Shown here one piece after another: positions 1 to 9,968 of a stretch of 64,000 nt of DNA. The notes under the pieces are model-generated. The model searched no databases. It worked only from the letters and a program-made list of their open reading frames with translations, and had not been told where the DNA came from. Made by a program: the position numbers and the translations under genes. The stretch comes from JAJDXW01 sp965243335 (GTDB taxonomy: Bacteria > Pseudomonadota > Gammaproteobacteria > HK1), in assembly GCA_965243335.1 (NCBI GenBank), contig OZ251545.1, positions 3,348,001 to 3,412,000 on the forward strand, in the 5' to 3' direction. The stretch's first letter is position 1, and each line of letters begins with the position of its first letter.

Positions 1-158
1 GGCTGGCGGTAGGAGTAGAGGTTGACTTCCGCCGCGACGGCGGGGGCGGCGGCGAGCCCCGGCAGGGCCGCGGCAAGGAGAGCGGCAAGGAGACGACGCC
101 GGCCGCGCCTCGAAGACGCGGCCGGACGGGATGCCGGTCGGGCGGCGATGGTTCTCAT
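1..158 (-). CDS. Ferric iron ABC transporter substrate-binding protein, N-terminal fragment (FutA/FbpA-like)
   Basis: Only the first 52 codons lie in the window; the gene continues past the left edge. The ATG at 158 is preceded by an AGGAGGT ribosome site with a 5 nt spacer. The product begins with an Arg-rich n-region, then a Leu/Ala-rich hydrophobic stretch (about residues 23-42) ending in an Ala-Val-Ala-Ala cleavage region, so it should be exported. The mature start reads EVNLYSYRQ, typical of periplasmic Fe3+-binding proteins of the FutA/FbpA group, which hand ferric iron to an inner-membrane ABC permease. A Fur-box-like site lies 51 nt upstream and iron genes follow on the other side. 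Substrate is inferred from these few residues and the context; another class of binding protein is possible. Confidence 0.7.
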   Translation of the reverse strand, partial: MRTIAARPASRPAASSRRGRRRLLAALLAAALPGLAAAPAVAAEVNLYSYRQ

Positions 159-208
159 TTCGGACCTCCTTCGGGTCGTGATGGGGGTTGATTGGAATCG
201 CGATTGTA

Positions 209-227
209 AATGATAACGATTCGCGAC
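209..227 (-). promoter_or_regulatory. Fur-box-like operator upstream of the iron-binding protein gene
   Basis: On the plus strand positions 209-227 read AATGATAACGATTCGCGAC. Against the 19 bp 9-1-9 Fur consensus the left half matches 8 of 9 positions and the right half 4 of 9. The site is centred about 60 bp upstream of the ATG at 158, where a promoter would be expected. Fur with Fe2+ would repress the gene in iron-replete cells. The motif is read by eye and the right half is weak. Confidence 0.5.
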
Positions 228-625
228 AGCAATTCGATTTGGCTGATCGGCGCCATGATGGTCTGCCCGACCGGCCGCCGTCCTCCGTCAACTCCGGCCC
301 CTGCGGTCAGCCACGGCCCGCGGGGGTAGGGGCGCCGGCCCCGGCCGCCGCGCGCCCCGTCTCGAGGAGGTCCGTGAACGCCGCGCCTTCGGCGTTCGCC
401 GGATGGAGATCACACCTGGGGGCGCCCCCCGTCGGCGCCGGCCTGCCTCGGCCCGAGCGAAGGCCGGTCGGGGCGCCGCTCGTCCCTTCCGTTGCGCTCC
501 GCGGCCCGCGGCCCGTCCGCGACGGCCCTGGTCCGGTACGAGCGCGCGGCCGTCACGAGGAGCGCCATCATCTCCCTCGCGCCGATGTTGCGGCAGATGA
601 ACACGACGCCGCGTACCCCGGGCCG
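228..625. other. Non-coding gap between the iron-binding protein gene and the imelysin operon
   Basis: About 400 bases between the promoter region of the iron-binding protein gene and the end of the DUF1513 gene. Both neighbours are on the minus strand. The short open frames here are Arg/Pro/Ala-rich and look like GC-driven noise. I see no RNA gene, no convincing terminator and no copy of the dispersed repeats found elsewhere. Confidence 0.5.
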
Positions 626-1774
626 CTACGCGGCGGCCTCCGCCGGGCCGCCCGCCGACGGGACGGCCGCGAGGTGGTTGTCCCATTCCACCTGGCCGCC
701 GCCGCCCCGCGCCGCCTCGCCGCCGATCCACACCCTCCCCCTTCCGTCGCTCGCGACGAAGCCGCGCTCCCCCGGCGCGACCCCGCAGACGTCCGCGATC
801 CGGCGCGTCTCCAGTACCTCGCCGGACCGCGTGTCCCAGACCGTCAGCCGCCCGCCCCGAGGGCTGGTCGCCGCGACCCTCGTCCCGTCCCGGCTCGCCG
901 CGATCGACCCGACGTACCCCCTCATCGCCTCGTAGACGGAGGGCGGAGCGGGGAGGACGTCGAGGCGGTCTTGGCCGCGCCGGTGGCGGCCGACCAGCTC
1001 GACCCGGTCGGTCTTCGGCCCTTCGTACTGTCCGCCGAACCAGACGGTCCCGGCCTCCGCCTCCACGAGGTGCCGGATCGACAGCCGGCGAAGGCGGGGC
1101 GGCGGCGCCACGCGGTCGAGAAGCGCGCCGGTCGTGCGCTCGAGGTACGCGAGCGACGGCTGCATGGACCCGAGGTTCAGCTTCCGGCGCGGGTACTCGG
1201 GGTGGGTCGCGACCCCGCCGTTCGCGACCGCGATGGTGCGCCCGTCGCGCATCAGCACCGCCTCGTGGGGGCCGATGCCGTGGGTGTCCAGCTCGCCGAC
1301 CCGGCGATGCCCGGCGTCCAGGTCGTAGACGCCGAGCACGCCGCGTTCGGCCTCGTAGTCGTTCTCCGTCGCGTAGACCAGGCGTCCGTCCGGCGAGAAG
1401 AAGCCGTGGCCGTAGAAGTGGCGGCCGGGAGGGGGCGCGAAGCGCGCGGCGCGCGTCCGGCGGGTGGGGTCCAAGTCCAGGACGAGGGCGAAACGGCCGG
1501 GGCGGCGGGCGAAGACCACCGCGCGGCGCCCGTCCGGCGAGACGGCCGCCCCGTGTCCGCGGGCGGCGAGACGCTCGGTGAGGATCGTGCGTCCCGAACC
1601 GTCGAGGACCGCCGCGGCATGGCCGTCCCGGTCGCGCCGGGCGGTCACGAACGCGGGGCGGCAGGCGGGCGCCGCGCCCGGCGGGAACGCGAGTGCAGGG
1701 GCGAACGCGGCCCGCGGCAGAAGCGCCGACGCCGCGGCGAGGGCGGCGAGCCCGGTCCTCCGGCTAATCGCCAT
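626..1774 (-). CDS. DUF1513 domain-containing periplasmic protein of the imelysin operon
   Basis: 382 residues. The ATG at 1774 overlaps the 3' end of the upstream imelysin gene by 11 nt, indicating translational coupling. The N-terminus MAISRRTGL has a twin-arginine pair before a short hydrophobic stretch ending in AFA, so export by Tat or Sec is likely. The body contains WD-like or beta-propeller-like repeats such as AAVSPDGRRAVV, FFSPDGRLVYATEND and AASRDGTRVAATSPRGGRLTVWD, plus the conserved HGIGPHE and GGQYEGP segments that mark DUF1513. This family is the last member of Fur-regulated imelysin operons in pseudomonads and related bacteria. Its biochemical role is unknown; a part in periplasmic iron handling is inferred from linkage. 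Confidence 0.85.
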   Translation of the reverse strand: MAISRRTGLAALAAASALLPRAAFAPALAFPPGAAPACRPAFVTARRDRDGHAAAVLDGSGRTILTERLAARGHGAAVSPDGRRAVVFARRPGRFALVLDLDPTRRTRAARFAPPPGRHFYGHGFFSPDGRLVYATENDYEAERGVLGVYDLDAGHRRVGELDTHGIGPHEAVLMRDGRTIAVANGGVATHPEYPRRKLNLGSMQPSLAYLERTTGALLDRVAPPPRLRRLSIRHLVEAEAGTVWFGGQYEGPKTDRVELVGRHRRGQDRLDVLPAPPSVYEAMRGYVGSIAASRDGTRVAATSPRGGRLTVWDTRSGEVLETRRIADVCGVAPGERGFVASDGRGRVWIGGEAARGGGGQVEWDNHLAAVPSAGGPAEAAA

Positions 1775-2897
1775 CGAGGGAGTTGAACCCGGGCGCGAGG
1801 CCGAGCGCCTGCGGGAAGCGCTCGCCGAGAAGGGCGGCGGCGGCGGCGACCCGGGCCGCGGCGGCCGCGAACCGCCGGTGGGTTTCGGGATCGGAGAGGA
1901 GGGCGGGAAGCCCGGCGGCGCCCGGCGGCGGGCGGGAGAGCTCGCCCCGCGCCTCGCGCAGCTCGGATGCGGCCCGCCCGGCGAGGCCCGCGTCGGACGC
2001 GGGGAGAAGGGTCCGGAGGGCCGCCCGGTCCAGAAGGCGGAGCACGCCGTCGAGGTTGGCGAGGATCGAGGCGCGGGCGAGGCCGGACCTCCAGAACGGA
2101 GCGGCTTTCGGGCGGGCGGCCTCCGGCCCGTCCCGGAGCATCCGGGCCAGCTTCTGGCGCTCCACGATCCGAAGCTGCTCCCCGGCGGCGCCGAGGAGGT
2201 CTCCCACCACCTCGCCGTGCGACCGGTACACCGGGTTGCCTGGGCCCGCGCCGCGCATGACCGCACCGAAGCCTTCCGGGTCGGCCCAACCCCGGTGGAT
2301 CCGGCGCACGGTCCGATCGACGGCGCCCGCGATGGCCCGCCCCTGCCGGCAGCGGAAAGCGGCGCTCCCGCTCGCAAGCCCCTCGCTTCCCTTGCCCGCG
2401 AGGACGTATTCGAGGGCGAGAAGCCCCTGGACGGCCACGCTCTTCTTCCGGAGCGCGGCCGGATCGAGGGTCGCCTCGTCCTTCGCGGCGATGAGCGCCT
2501 CGACCTGCCGCCGGCCCCGCCCGCGCCGGTCGGGCCAGAAGAACAGCCGCTCGAAGCGGTTGTCCTCGCGGGCCGGGCCGAGCCGGAGGAGCTCCACGCG
2601 CGAGAACGCCGTCACCACCCGCGCGAAGCTCCCGCGGGCCGCGTCGAGCGCTCCGTCGCTCGGCGCGGCGCAGAGGCCCGACATCGCGACCGCGAGCCCG
2701 CCCGCGGCCGCCGCGAGGTCCGCATAGCCCGGCGTGATCACCCGGTCGATGGCCCGATCGACGGCGCGGGCGAAGACCGGCCCCGTCTGGGCGGTCGCCG
2801 CAGGCGGGCCGGCGAGGAGCAGGGCGGCCGTGGCGACGGCCGCAACCGCGGCGCCGGCAGGAATGCCGAGCCTCTTCCCCACCGCCGATCTCTTCAC
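1764..2897 (-). CDS. Imelysin-family periplasmic protein 1 (EfeO/IrpA-like)
   Basis: 377 residues with an N-terminal signal peptide (hydrophobic residues about 12-33, cleavage near ATAQ). The mature part is all-alpha and matches the imelysin family, with the segment GLLALEYVLAG at the place of the family motif GxHxxE. The histidine of that motif is replaced here, which is seen in the imelysin subgroup paired with DUF1513. Imelysins are periplasmic or lipoprotein components tied to iron acquisition; family members were first called insulin-cleaving peptidases, but protease activity is doubtful. The gene starts 10 nt after the di-heme oxidoreductase stop and overlaps DUF1513. It is shorter and more diverged than the second imelysin at 4552-5829. 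Confidence 0.85.
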   Translation of the reverse strand: MKRSAVGKRLGIPAGAAVAAVATAALLLAGPPAATAQTGPVFARAVDRAIDRVITPGYADLAAAAGGLAVAMSGLCAAPSDGALDAARGSFARVVTAFSRVELLRLGPAREDNRFERLFFWPDRRGRGRRQVEALIAAKDEATLDPAALRKKSVAVQGLLALEYVLAGKGSEGLASGSAAFRCRQGRAIAGAVDRTVRRIHRGWADPEGFGAVMRGAGPGNPVYRSHGEVVGDLLGAAGEQLRIVERQKLARMLRDGPEAARPKAAPFWRSGLARASILANLDGVLRLLDRAALRTLLPASDAGLAGRAASELREARGELSRPPPGAAGLPALLSDPETHRRFAAAAARVAAAAALLGERFPQALGLAPGFNSLDGD

Positions 2898-2907
2898 CGC
2901 GAACCCC

Positions 2908-4545
2908 TCACAACGAATTCAGGAACCGGAGCAGCGCCCGGCGCTCCGAGGGCCGCATCGCGACCACCGCGTCGCGGGCGGCCCGCCCTTCCCCGCCGTG
3001 CCAGAGCACCGCCTCGAGCAGGCTGCGGGCGCGCCCGTCGTGGAGGAAGAACGTGTGCCCGCTCACCGTCCCGGTCAGCCCGATCCCCCACAGGGGCGCG
3101 GTCCGCCACTCCCGGCCGGAGGCGCTGCCGACCGGCCGGCCGTCGGCGAGCCCCTCGCCCATGTCGTGGAGCAGCAGGTCGGTGTACGGCCAGATGAGCT
3201 GGAAGCGGTGCTCGGGCCGGGCCGCGTCGCGCCGGGTCACGAACTTCGGGGTGTGGCACGAGGCGCAGCCCGACGAGTGGAAGAGCGCCTTGCCGCGCAG
3301 CGCCTCGGGATCGTCGACGTCCCGGCGCGCCGGAACCGCGAGGTTCGCCGCATAGAACGCGACGAGCTCGAGGACCGGGTCGGGGGCTTCGGTGTCGCCC
3401 AGCGAGGGCTGGACCCCGGACGGCATCGCGCGGCAGGCCGCCTGCGCCTCGGTGCAGTCCCCCCAGGGGGCGGGAGCGTCCGGGCTGGAGATCCCGACGT
3501 CCGCGCTGAACGCCTTGGCGGACTGCTCCCGCACGGTCGCGGTCGACGCCTTCCATCCGAAGCGCCCGAGCGAGGGGCTCCCCGCACCCGGAGCGCGCAC
3601 GACGCTCGCCCGGCCGGAGATGCCGTCGCCGTCCGTGTCGTCCGGATCGGCCCGGGCGAGGACGTCGTCGGGATGGACGGCCTCGAGCAGCCCCAGCCCG
3701 ATCATGGGCGGGGCGACGCGCGGCGACCACATCGCGTCCGGGGCCATCGGGCCGTACCCGAGGTCGACGACGGAGTAGGCGGGCCGGCGCAGGGACGCCC
3801 TCTCCCCGCCGTTCAGCGCGACCGGGACCTCTTCGTAGGCGACGCGCATCTTCCCCTCGGCGGGGAGGCCCGGGGCCGCGAAGTCCTGGAGCTGGCTTCC
3901 GTAGGTGGGCTCGGGATGGAACGGGCGCGCGTCCGGGTCGGGCCGGGAGGGGGCCTCCGCCGCGGCGGAGCCCGGGGGCACGGAGAGGCGGAGCACCATC
4001 GACATGGCCGGATCGTCGGGGCCGCGCGGCGGGTGGCCCCGCCCGTCCTTGAGGTGGCAGCGCTGGCAGGCGCGCGCGTTGAAGAGCGGCCCGAGCCCGT
4101 CCGAGGCCCGGGTCGAGGCCGGCGCGGTGACCCAGAGCTTGCGGAAGAGGCCGTTGCCGAGCGCGAAGTCGCGCTTGCCCTCGAACGTGAGGTTCGCGGA
4201 AGGGTGGGAGAAGGCGTGGGGGTTGACGAGGGCGAGGGAGGTCGCGGCCCCGCCCGCCATCCGCTCGTAGGCTTCGGGGCGCGAGAAGTCCTTCGGCGGG
4301 GCGGTGACCGCTCGCACGCGCCGGAGGTCCGCCGCCGAGAGGTCGGTCCGGGTTGCGCCGCCCGAATCCGCCGACCCGGCGGCCCCGGCCCCGCCGGGAG
4401 CGGGGGTGAAGCCGAGGACTAGGACGAGGACGAGGCCGAAGGCGAGGGCCGGGACGAGGGCCGGCCCGCTTCCCCGTTCGAGCGGCGGGCGGCGGGCGCG
4501 GCGCACGCCCGCAACCCTCCGCGCCCGATCCCCTCGTCCCGCCAT
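2908..4545 (-). CDS. Di-heme oxidoreductase family protein (DUF1111)
   Basis: 545 residues. One N-terminal hydrophobic segment (about residues 30-47, Leu/Val-rich) serves as signal or anchor. Two covalent heme-c sites are visible: CQRCH at residues 160-164 and CASCH at 427-431. Further family landmarks are GLGPLFNARAC before heme 1, DPDDTDGDGISGR, RFGWKAS, LHDMGEGLADG and FFLHDGRARSLLEAVLWHGGE near the C-terminus. This is the DUF1111 or thiol-oxidoreductase-like di-heme family, related to MauG and cytochrome c peroxidase. It sits between two imelysin genes with gaps of 6 and 10 nt, the order of the iron-regulated imelysin operon in other gammaproteobacteria. A periplasmic redox role, perhaps iron oxidation or reduction, is inferred; the substrate is unknown. 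Confidence 0.88.
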   Translation of the reverse strand: MAGRGDRARRVAGVRRARRPPLERGSGPALVPALAFGLVLVLVLGFTPAPGGAGAAGSADSGGATRTDLSAADLRRVRAVTAPPKDFSRPEAYERMAGGAATSLALVNPHAFSHPSANLTFEGKRDFALGNGLFRKLWVTAPASTRASDGLGPLFNARACQRCHLKDGRGHPPRGPDDPAMSMVLRLSVPPGSAAAEAPSRPDPDARPFHPEPTYGSQLQDFAAPGLPAEGKMRVAYEEVPVALNGGERASLRRPAYSVVDLGYGPMAPDAMWSPRVAPPMIGLGLLEAVHPDDVLARADPDDTDGDGISGRASVVRAPGAGSPSLGRFGWKASTATVREQSAKAFSADVGISSPDAPAPWGDCTEAQAACRAMPSGVQPSLGDTEAPDPVLELVAFYAANLAVPARRDVDDPEALRGKALFHSSGCASCHTPKFVTRRDAARPEHRFQLIWPYTDLLLHDMGEGLADGRPVGSASGREWRTAPLWGIGLTGTVSGHTFFLHDGRARSLLEAVLWHGGEGRAARDAVVAMRPSERRALLRFLNSL

Positions 4546-4551
4546 CGCGGC

Positions 4552-5829
<1,278 letters not shown>

Positions 5830-6088
5830 GGTTCGGTTACCTCCTGGGTGGATTGGGTTGGGGGTCGCGATGCGGATTCGGGGGGTGCATTCGCATCCGT
5901 CCCGGCGAGCGGGCCGGCGGGGAACGGGGCGGCGGGGAACGGGGTGTCCGGGAGCAGGGCGGCGGGGACGGCTCGGAGGGCGCCGCGCGGCGGGCGGCGC
6001 GGCCGCAGGGGGCACGCCGAAGCCGCCGGCAACGCCGACCACGGGCTTGGAAAGGAGCGTTCGCTCACGGGCATGTTATCGGAATGCG

Positions 6089-6107
6089 AATGCGAATGAG
6101 TCGCATT
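6089..6107 (-). promoter_or_regulatory. Fur-box-like palindrome upstream of the imelysin operon
   Basis: Positions 6089-6107 read AATGCGAATGAGTCGCATT: a 7 bp inverted repeat (AATGCGA / TCGCATT) around a 5 nt centre. It matches 13 of 18 defined positions of the 19 bp Fur consensus. It sits in a locally AT-rich stretch (about 6075-6120) inside GC-rich DNA, as expected of a promoter. The operon start codon at 5829 is about 260 bp away, so the leader would be long unless another promoter lies closer. Confidence 0.5.
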
Positions 6108-6647
6108 AAATGCAACCGAAGCCGCACTGTCAACACCACCCGGTCCGCGCCCGGATCGCATGGGACAGAGACATTGCCTGCCGAGGGATACACTCGGCGC
6201 CACGGCCCCGACCGGAGCCGCGAAGCCTAGGAACGGCGCCTCCTGGGAACGCGGGCGTCCCGCCCGCATTCTCATTCTCGGGCGCTTCAATCCCGGACTT
6301 TCGGTCCGCCGCGGGCGAGACACAAGCGTTCCCAGGAGCCCATGTCGCTGCGGACACGCCCGCGATCGAAAATGCGGGCGAGACGCCCGCGTTCCCAGGA
6401 GGCGCCGCTTCTCGGACGGAGCGCCATCCCTTCCTGCGGCGGGCTGGTCAGTCGGCCAGAACGAAGTTTCCCGGCTGCCTGGAGTCGGGGTCGAAGGCCC
6501 GCGCCGCCGCGGCCGTTGGGGAGATGGGGGTCGAGGCCGATGCGCAAGAAGCGGCCGAGACGCCGGGCGCCCGGGTCATGCGGCGCGGCGGAGGCCGCGA
6601 GGGCCGGGGTGAGCGGTCGGGGCGGGGCGCCCGACGGGGCCAGCCAG
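6108..6647. other. Intergenic region carrying dispersed repeats
   Basis: About 540 bases without a gene between the Fur-like site and the end of the desaturase gene. Positions 6241-6337 are a full copy and 6371-6400 a half copy of repeat family A (described separately). The remainder, 6401-6647, is GC-rich and shows no feature I can name. Confidence 0.6.
6241..6400. repeat. Repeat family A: one full palindromic element plus a half element
   Basis: 6241-6337 (97 bp) begins TCCTGGGAACGCGGGCGTC and ends with the near complement ACACAAGCGTTCCCAGGA, around a core containing GGGCGCTTCA. The right arm carries the CACAAGC variant found in the copy at 45902, so the two arms of this copy do not match fully. 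A solitary right arm with AATGCGGGCGAGACGCCCGC follows at 6371-6400. The same element recurs at 22919, 42685, 45902 and 53940. Confidence 0.8.
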
Positions 6648-7544
6648 CTACCGGAGACCGCGGGCGAGGTCCCGATGGACCCGGGCGTATCCGCGCGGCT
6701 GGTTCCGGACGTGCGGGGCGAGCACGGCATGGGCGCGCGGGAGCGCGTGGAACGGGATCGAGGCGTAGGCGTGGTGCTCGGTGTGGTAGGGCATGTTCCA
6801 CGCGAGGAAGCGGACCAGAGCGTTCGTGTGGATGGTGCGCGAGTTCTCCAGCATGTCCGGCGACGTCGGGCAGCCGGTGTGCTCGGCCATGAGATAGAGC
6901 CGCAGCATCGGCTGGCCGAGCAGGACGGGAACGACCCAGAACCAGAGCGGGAAGGTCGTGCCGGTTGCGACCGAGAGCGCCCCGACCGCGGCGTAGCTCG
7001 CGAGGAACGTCCGCGCCTCGTGGACGACCGGGCCGCGCTCGGTACGGGGGATGTACGGCTCCGTCACCCGCCCCGCCGCGAACTTCGAGAGCACGCGGAT
7101 CTGGCGCCCCCAGTACTGGCCTCCGCTGACGCGCCAGGCGTATTGGCGCCACGTGCGAAGGGGCGCTGCCGCGAGCTCGGGGTCGTGCTCCGGGTCCTGG
7201 GTGTAGCGGTGGTGCTCGAGGTGGAACGCGCGGAAGAACCGGGGCGGCAGGACGATGATCCACCCGCACGCGGCCGCCACCGCCCGGTTGAGCCGGCGGC
7301 TGCGGAACGCGGTGTAGTGGATCGTCTCGTGCAGCGGAGCGAACAGAAAGACGAGACAGGTCCCGTAGGCCCAGGCCGCCGGAAGCCTCCAGACGGTGTC
7401 GAAGGCGGCGGCGTAGACCGTACCCGCCCCCGCGATCACCGCCGCGTGGAGGGCGAGGCGAACGAGCCCCTCGGCATCGGAGCGCTCGGTGAGCGCGGCG
7501 AGCGCGGCCGGCGCGGCGTCGGACCGCGGGTCCCGGACCATCAT
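6648..7544 (-). CDS. Fatty acid desaturase family membrane protein
   Basis: 298 residues. Three histidine clusters of the membrane di-iron desaturase/hydroxylase superfamily are visible in order: HETIHYT, HLEHHRYTQDPEHD and HTEHHAYASIPFHALP. Hydrophobic segments fall between them (around VIAGAGTVYAAAF, ACGWIIVLPP and LWFWVVPVLLGQP). The enzyme should sit in the inner membrane and use O2 and an electron donor on a lipid or other hydrophobic substrate. The start is ATG at 7544, or the adjacent ATG at 7541. The gene begins 17 nt after the CmcJ/NvfI-like gene and is probably co-transcribed with it. Fatty-acid desaturase and carotenoid or sterol-type hydroxylase remain equally possible. Confidence 0.85.
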   Translation of the reverse strand: MMVRDPRSDAAPAALAALTERSDAEGLVRLALHAAVIAGAGTVYAAAFDTVWRLPAAWAYGTCLVFLFAPLHETIHYTAFRSRRLNRAVAAACGWIIVLPPRFFRAFHLEHHRYTQDPEHDPELAAAPLRTWRQYAWRVSGGQYWGRQIRVLSKFAAGRVTEPYIPRTERGPVVHEARTFLASYAAVGALSVATGTTFPLWFWVVPVLLGQPMLRLYLMAEHTGCPTSPDMLENSRTIHTNALVRFLAWNMPYHTEHHAYASIPFHALPRAHAVLAPHVRNQPRGYARVHRDLARGLR

Positions 7545-7561
7545 GCTCGGAGGCGGCGGCC

Positions 7562-8578
7562 TCACCCGAACAGGGCGGCGCAGCGCACTTCGATGCTCCA
7601 GCGGTCCGGGGCGTCGGGCGGCGTCGCCGGGTCCTCGAAGGCGCTGTGGAAGCTGAAGGTGCAGGGATGGCCGCCTCCGCCGTCGGCATCGGCCCTCGCG
7701 CCCCCGGAGCGCGCCAGCTCGCCCGCAGAATCCCACTGCTTGATGAGCAGCGCCTCGTCGCGGGTCATGGCGGACCAGTAGACCCAGCGATGGCGCGGGT
7801 CGTGCTTCGCGAAGTAGTTCTCGCCGATCCGGTCCCGGTAGTGGATCTCGAAGACGACCAGCTCCTCCGGGCGCACGCTCGCCGCGTCGCAGAGGGCGAG
7901 CGGCCGGGTCGCCACCGGCTCGCGGGCGACGTTGCGCCAGACGTTGACGATCGCGAAGCGTCCGCCGCCTCCGGTCGCGCGCTCGACCGCCTCGGGGTCG
8001 AGGAGGGTTCCGCCCCCGCCGGCGGCGTCGGCGAGCGCCGTGCGGTAGGTGTCGTTCAGGGACGGCGGGCGCGCCAGATCGCGCAGCCGCTGGGGGGCGC
8101 TGGTCAGGGTGTAGTCGCCGTGCACCAGGTGGGCCGGCCCCTGCACCTGCTGGCCGCCCGCGATGCGCCGCCCGCCGGCCTTGCCGGTGGCGGAGCGGAC
8201 GTTGTGATCGAAGGCCGCGACGGTGGCGGCCCCGGTCGCCGCGCGCACGATCCCGGCGCATTCGGGGTAGTAGGCCCGCACGACCGCTTCGTGATCGAGA
8301 AAGTCGAGGTCGGGGTCGGCCGTCGGCTGCTCGACCAGCTCGAATCCGTTGGCGGCGAGCGTCGGTCGCCCGGAGGGCGGGAGCGCGCGGGCGTCGATGA
8401 CCGCCATCTCGCGGTCTTCGAGGTCGACGCCGACCCGGCCGCTGTCGCTGCCGTCGAGGTCGCGCCGGGTCAGCACCTTGCCGTTGCGGTAGAGCGACGA
8501 TTCCACCGAGGGCCGCAGGTAGCGGAAGGCGCCGAGGCGAACGCCGTCGGGGGTCGGTTCCATTGCGGGGGCGGTCAT
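7562..8578 (-). CDS. CmcJ/NvfI family oxidoreductase or methyltransferase
   Basis: 338 residues; the ATG at 8578 has a GGAG site. Family marks are AAFDHNVR (conserved FDHtvR-type segment), VHGDYTLTSAPQRLRDLA, FAIVNVWRN, HYRDRIGENYF, RWVYWSAMTRDEALLIKQWDS and the C-terminal HSAFEDPATP. This set is typical of the CmcJ/NvfI family, which includes cephamycin 7-alpha-methoxylation helpers, fungal O-methyltransferases and GA4-desaturase-like proteins. Biochemical activity in bacteria is largely unassigned. It is transcribed ahead of the desaturase and divergently from a 2-oxoglutarate/IPNS-type oxygenase, suggesting a small oxidative pathway on a shared substrate. That link is inference. Confidence 0.8.
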   Translation of the reverse strand: MTAPAMEPTPDGVRLGAFRYLRPSVESSLYRNGKVLTRRDLDGSDSGRVGVDLEDREMAVIDARALPPSGRPTLAANGFELVEQPTADPDLDFLDHEAVVRAYYPECAGIVRAATGAATVAAFDHNVRSATGKAGGRRIAGGQQVQGPAHLVHGDYTLTSAPQRLRDLARPPSLNDTYRTALADAAGGGGTLLDPEAVERATGGGGRFAIVNVWRNVAREPVATRPLALCDAASVRPEELVVFEIHYRDRIGENYFAKHDPRHRWVYWSAMTRDEALLIKQWDSAGELARSGGARADADGGGGHPCTFSFHSAFEDPATPPDAPDRWSIEVRCAALFG

Positions 8579-8812
8579 GCTGGTGCTCCGTTCTCCTCGA
8601 AGATGCGCGGTGTCTTCCGGCGGCCCCGGCAGCTCTCGGCCGGGGCCTCCACCGGGTGGTTCAGGTGGAATGCTAAGGCCGAACGCGCCGCGGTGCACCG
8701 AAGGAGCGGCGGAGCATCGCGTCGAGGCCCGTCGGCCGCAGGACAAAACCCGGCCCGACCGTGGCATGATGGCGGCGTCGCGGGGCGCCGCGCCGGCCAG
8801 GAACGAGGAAGC

Positions 8813-9886
8813 ATGGCGATGAACAGTATTCCCGTCCTCGATCTGCGGCGCTTCGAGAGCGCCGACCCGCGGGAAGTCGTGATCGCCGCCCGGGAGCTCG
8901 ACGGCGTCTGCCGCGAGATCGGATTCCTCGTGATCCGCAACCACGGCGTGGCCGAATCGACCCAGACCGCGCTGTACGACGCCGCGCGCTCCTTCTTCGA
9001 CCTCCCCCTCGAATCGAAGCTGGCGGTCAGGCGCCCGCACCACGACCAGAACCGCGGCTACATCCCCTACGGCGAGGAGACCTTGGCCCGTATGCACGGC
9101 GGCGACACGCCCCCGGACTTCAAGGAGGTCTTCGCGATCGGGCCGTTCGACCGGCCGGACGACCGGTATCATTCCCACGAGCTCTCCTATCCGAACTTCG
9201 CGCCGAACCTGTGGCCGGGTGCGCCGCCGGCGCTCCGGCCGGCGATGGAGTCCTGCTTCCTCGCCCTCGAAGACCTGGCCCAGCGGCTCGCACGCTGTTT
9301 CGCCCTGGCCCTCGGACTTCCCCCCGACTGGTTCGCGGACAAGCTCGACCGCCACGCGAGCCAGCTACGCCTGCTGCACTATCCCGCTCCGACGGGCGAC
9401 CTCGAGCCCGGGCAGCTACGGTGCGGCGTCCACACCGATCTCGGCATGATGACGATCCTGCGCAACGAGGCTGCGGCGGGCGGCTTGCAGGTACGGCCGC
9501 GCGGAGGCGGCTGGATCGATGCCCCGGCCATCGACGACACGTTCGTCGTCAACATCGGCGACCTGCTGATGCGTTGGACCAATGACCGGTGGGTATCGAC
9601 CCCGCACCGGGTGGCGGTTCCCGAAGCCGAGGCCCGTTCCCGCTCGCGCAGGCTGTCGATCGGATTCTTCACGCGGCCGAACTACGACGCGCCGATCGCG
9701 TGCATCCGCACCTGCACGGACGCCGCGCATCCGGCGCGCTACCCCCCCACCACCGTCAAGGCCTACAACGACACCCGCTTCGCGCGTGGGGCCGGGCCGC
9801 GCCGCGGCGCGCCGGAGAGTCCCGCGAGCGCGTCCGTTGGCCGGGACGCGGCCGGCGTCGGCGCCGCGGCCATCGGTTCCGCGTAG
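8813..9886 (+). CDS. Isopenicillin N synthase-like 2-oxoglutarate/Fe(II) oxygenase
   Basis: 357 residues. The ATG at 8813 has a GAGGAA site; an in-frame ATG follows at 8819. The N-terminus (IPVLDLRRF, GFLVIRNHGV, ARSFFDLPLESK) is the DIOX_N domain. The catalytic half has the facial triad H207-x-D209 (VHTDLGMM) and H265 (STPHRV), and an RxS co-substrate motif at residues 280-282 (RLSIGFF). This is a soluble non-heme iron dioxygenase; the physiological substrate cannot be read from sequence. About 35 Ala/Arg/Ser-rich residues at the C-terminus extend beyond the usual fold. It is divergent from the CmcJ/NvfI gene across a 234 bp promoter region. Confidence 0.9.
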   Translation: MAMNSIPVLDLRRFESADPREVVIAARELDGVCREIGFLVIRNHGVAESTQTALYDAARSFFDLPLESKLAVRRPHHDQNRGYIPYGEETLARMHGGDTPPDFKEVFAIGPFDRPDDRYHSHELSYPNFAPNLWPGAPPALRPAMESCFLALEDLAQRLARCFALALGLPPDWFADKLDRHASQLRLLHYPAPTGDLEPGQLRCGVHTDLGMMTILRNEAAAGGLQVRPRGGGWIDAPAIDDTFVVNIGDLLMRWTNDRWVSTPHRVAVPEAEARSRSRRLSIGFFTRPNYDAPIACIRTCTDAAHPARYPPTTVKAYNDTRFARGAGPRRGAPESPASASVGRDAAGVGAAAIGSA

Positions 9887-9968
9887 CCGGCGGCGATCCA
9901 TCCTGCGAGATGCGACTTCACGGCCGCCCAGACCTCCGGACCGGCTCGGCGCCAGCCCGCGGCACACG

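Noticed and set aside
410..604. 64-codon minus-strand frame directly after DUF1513
   Set aside because: It has no ribosome site and its sequence turns Arg/Asp/Pro-rich after 25 residues; imelysin operons end with DUF1513 elsewhere.
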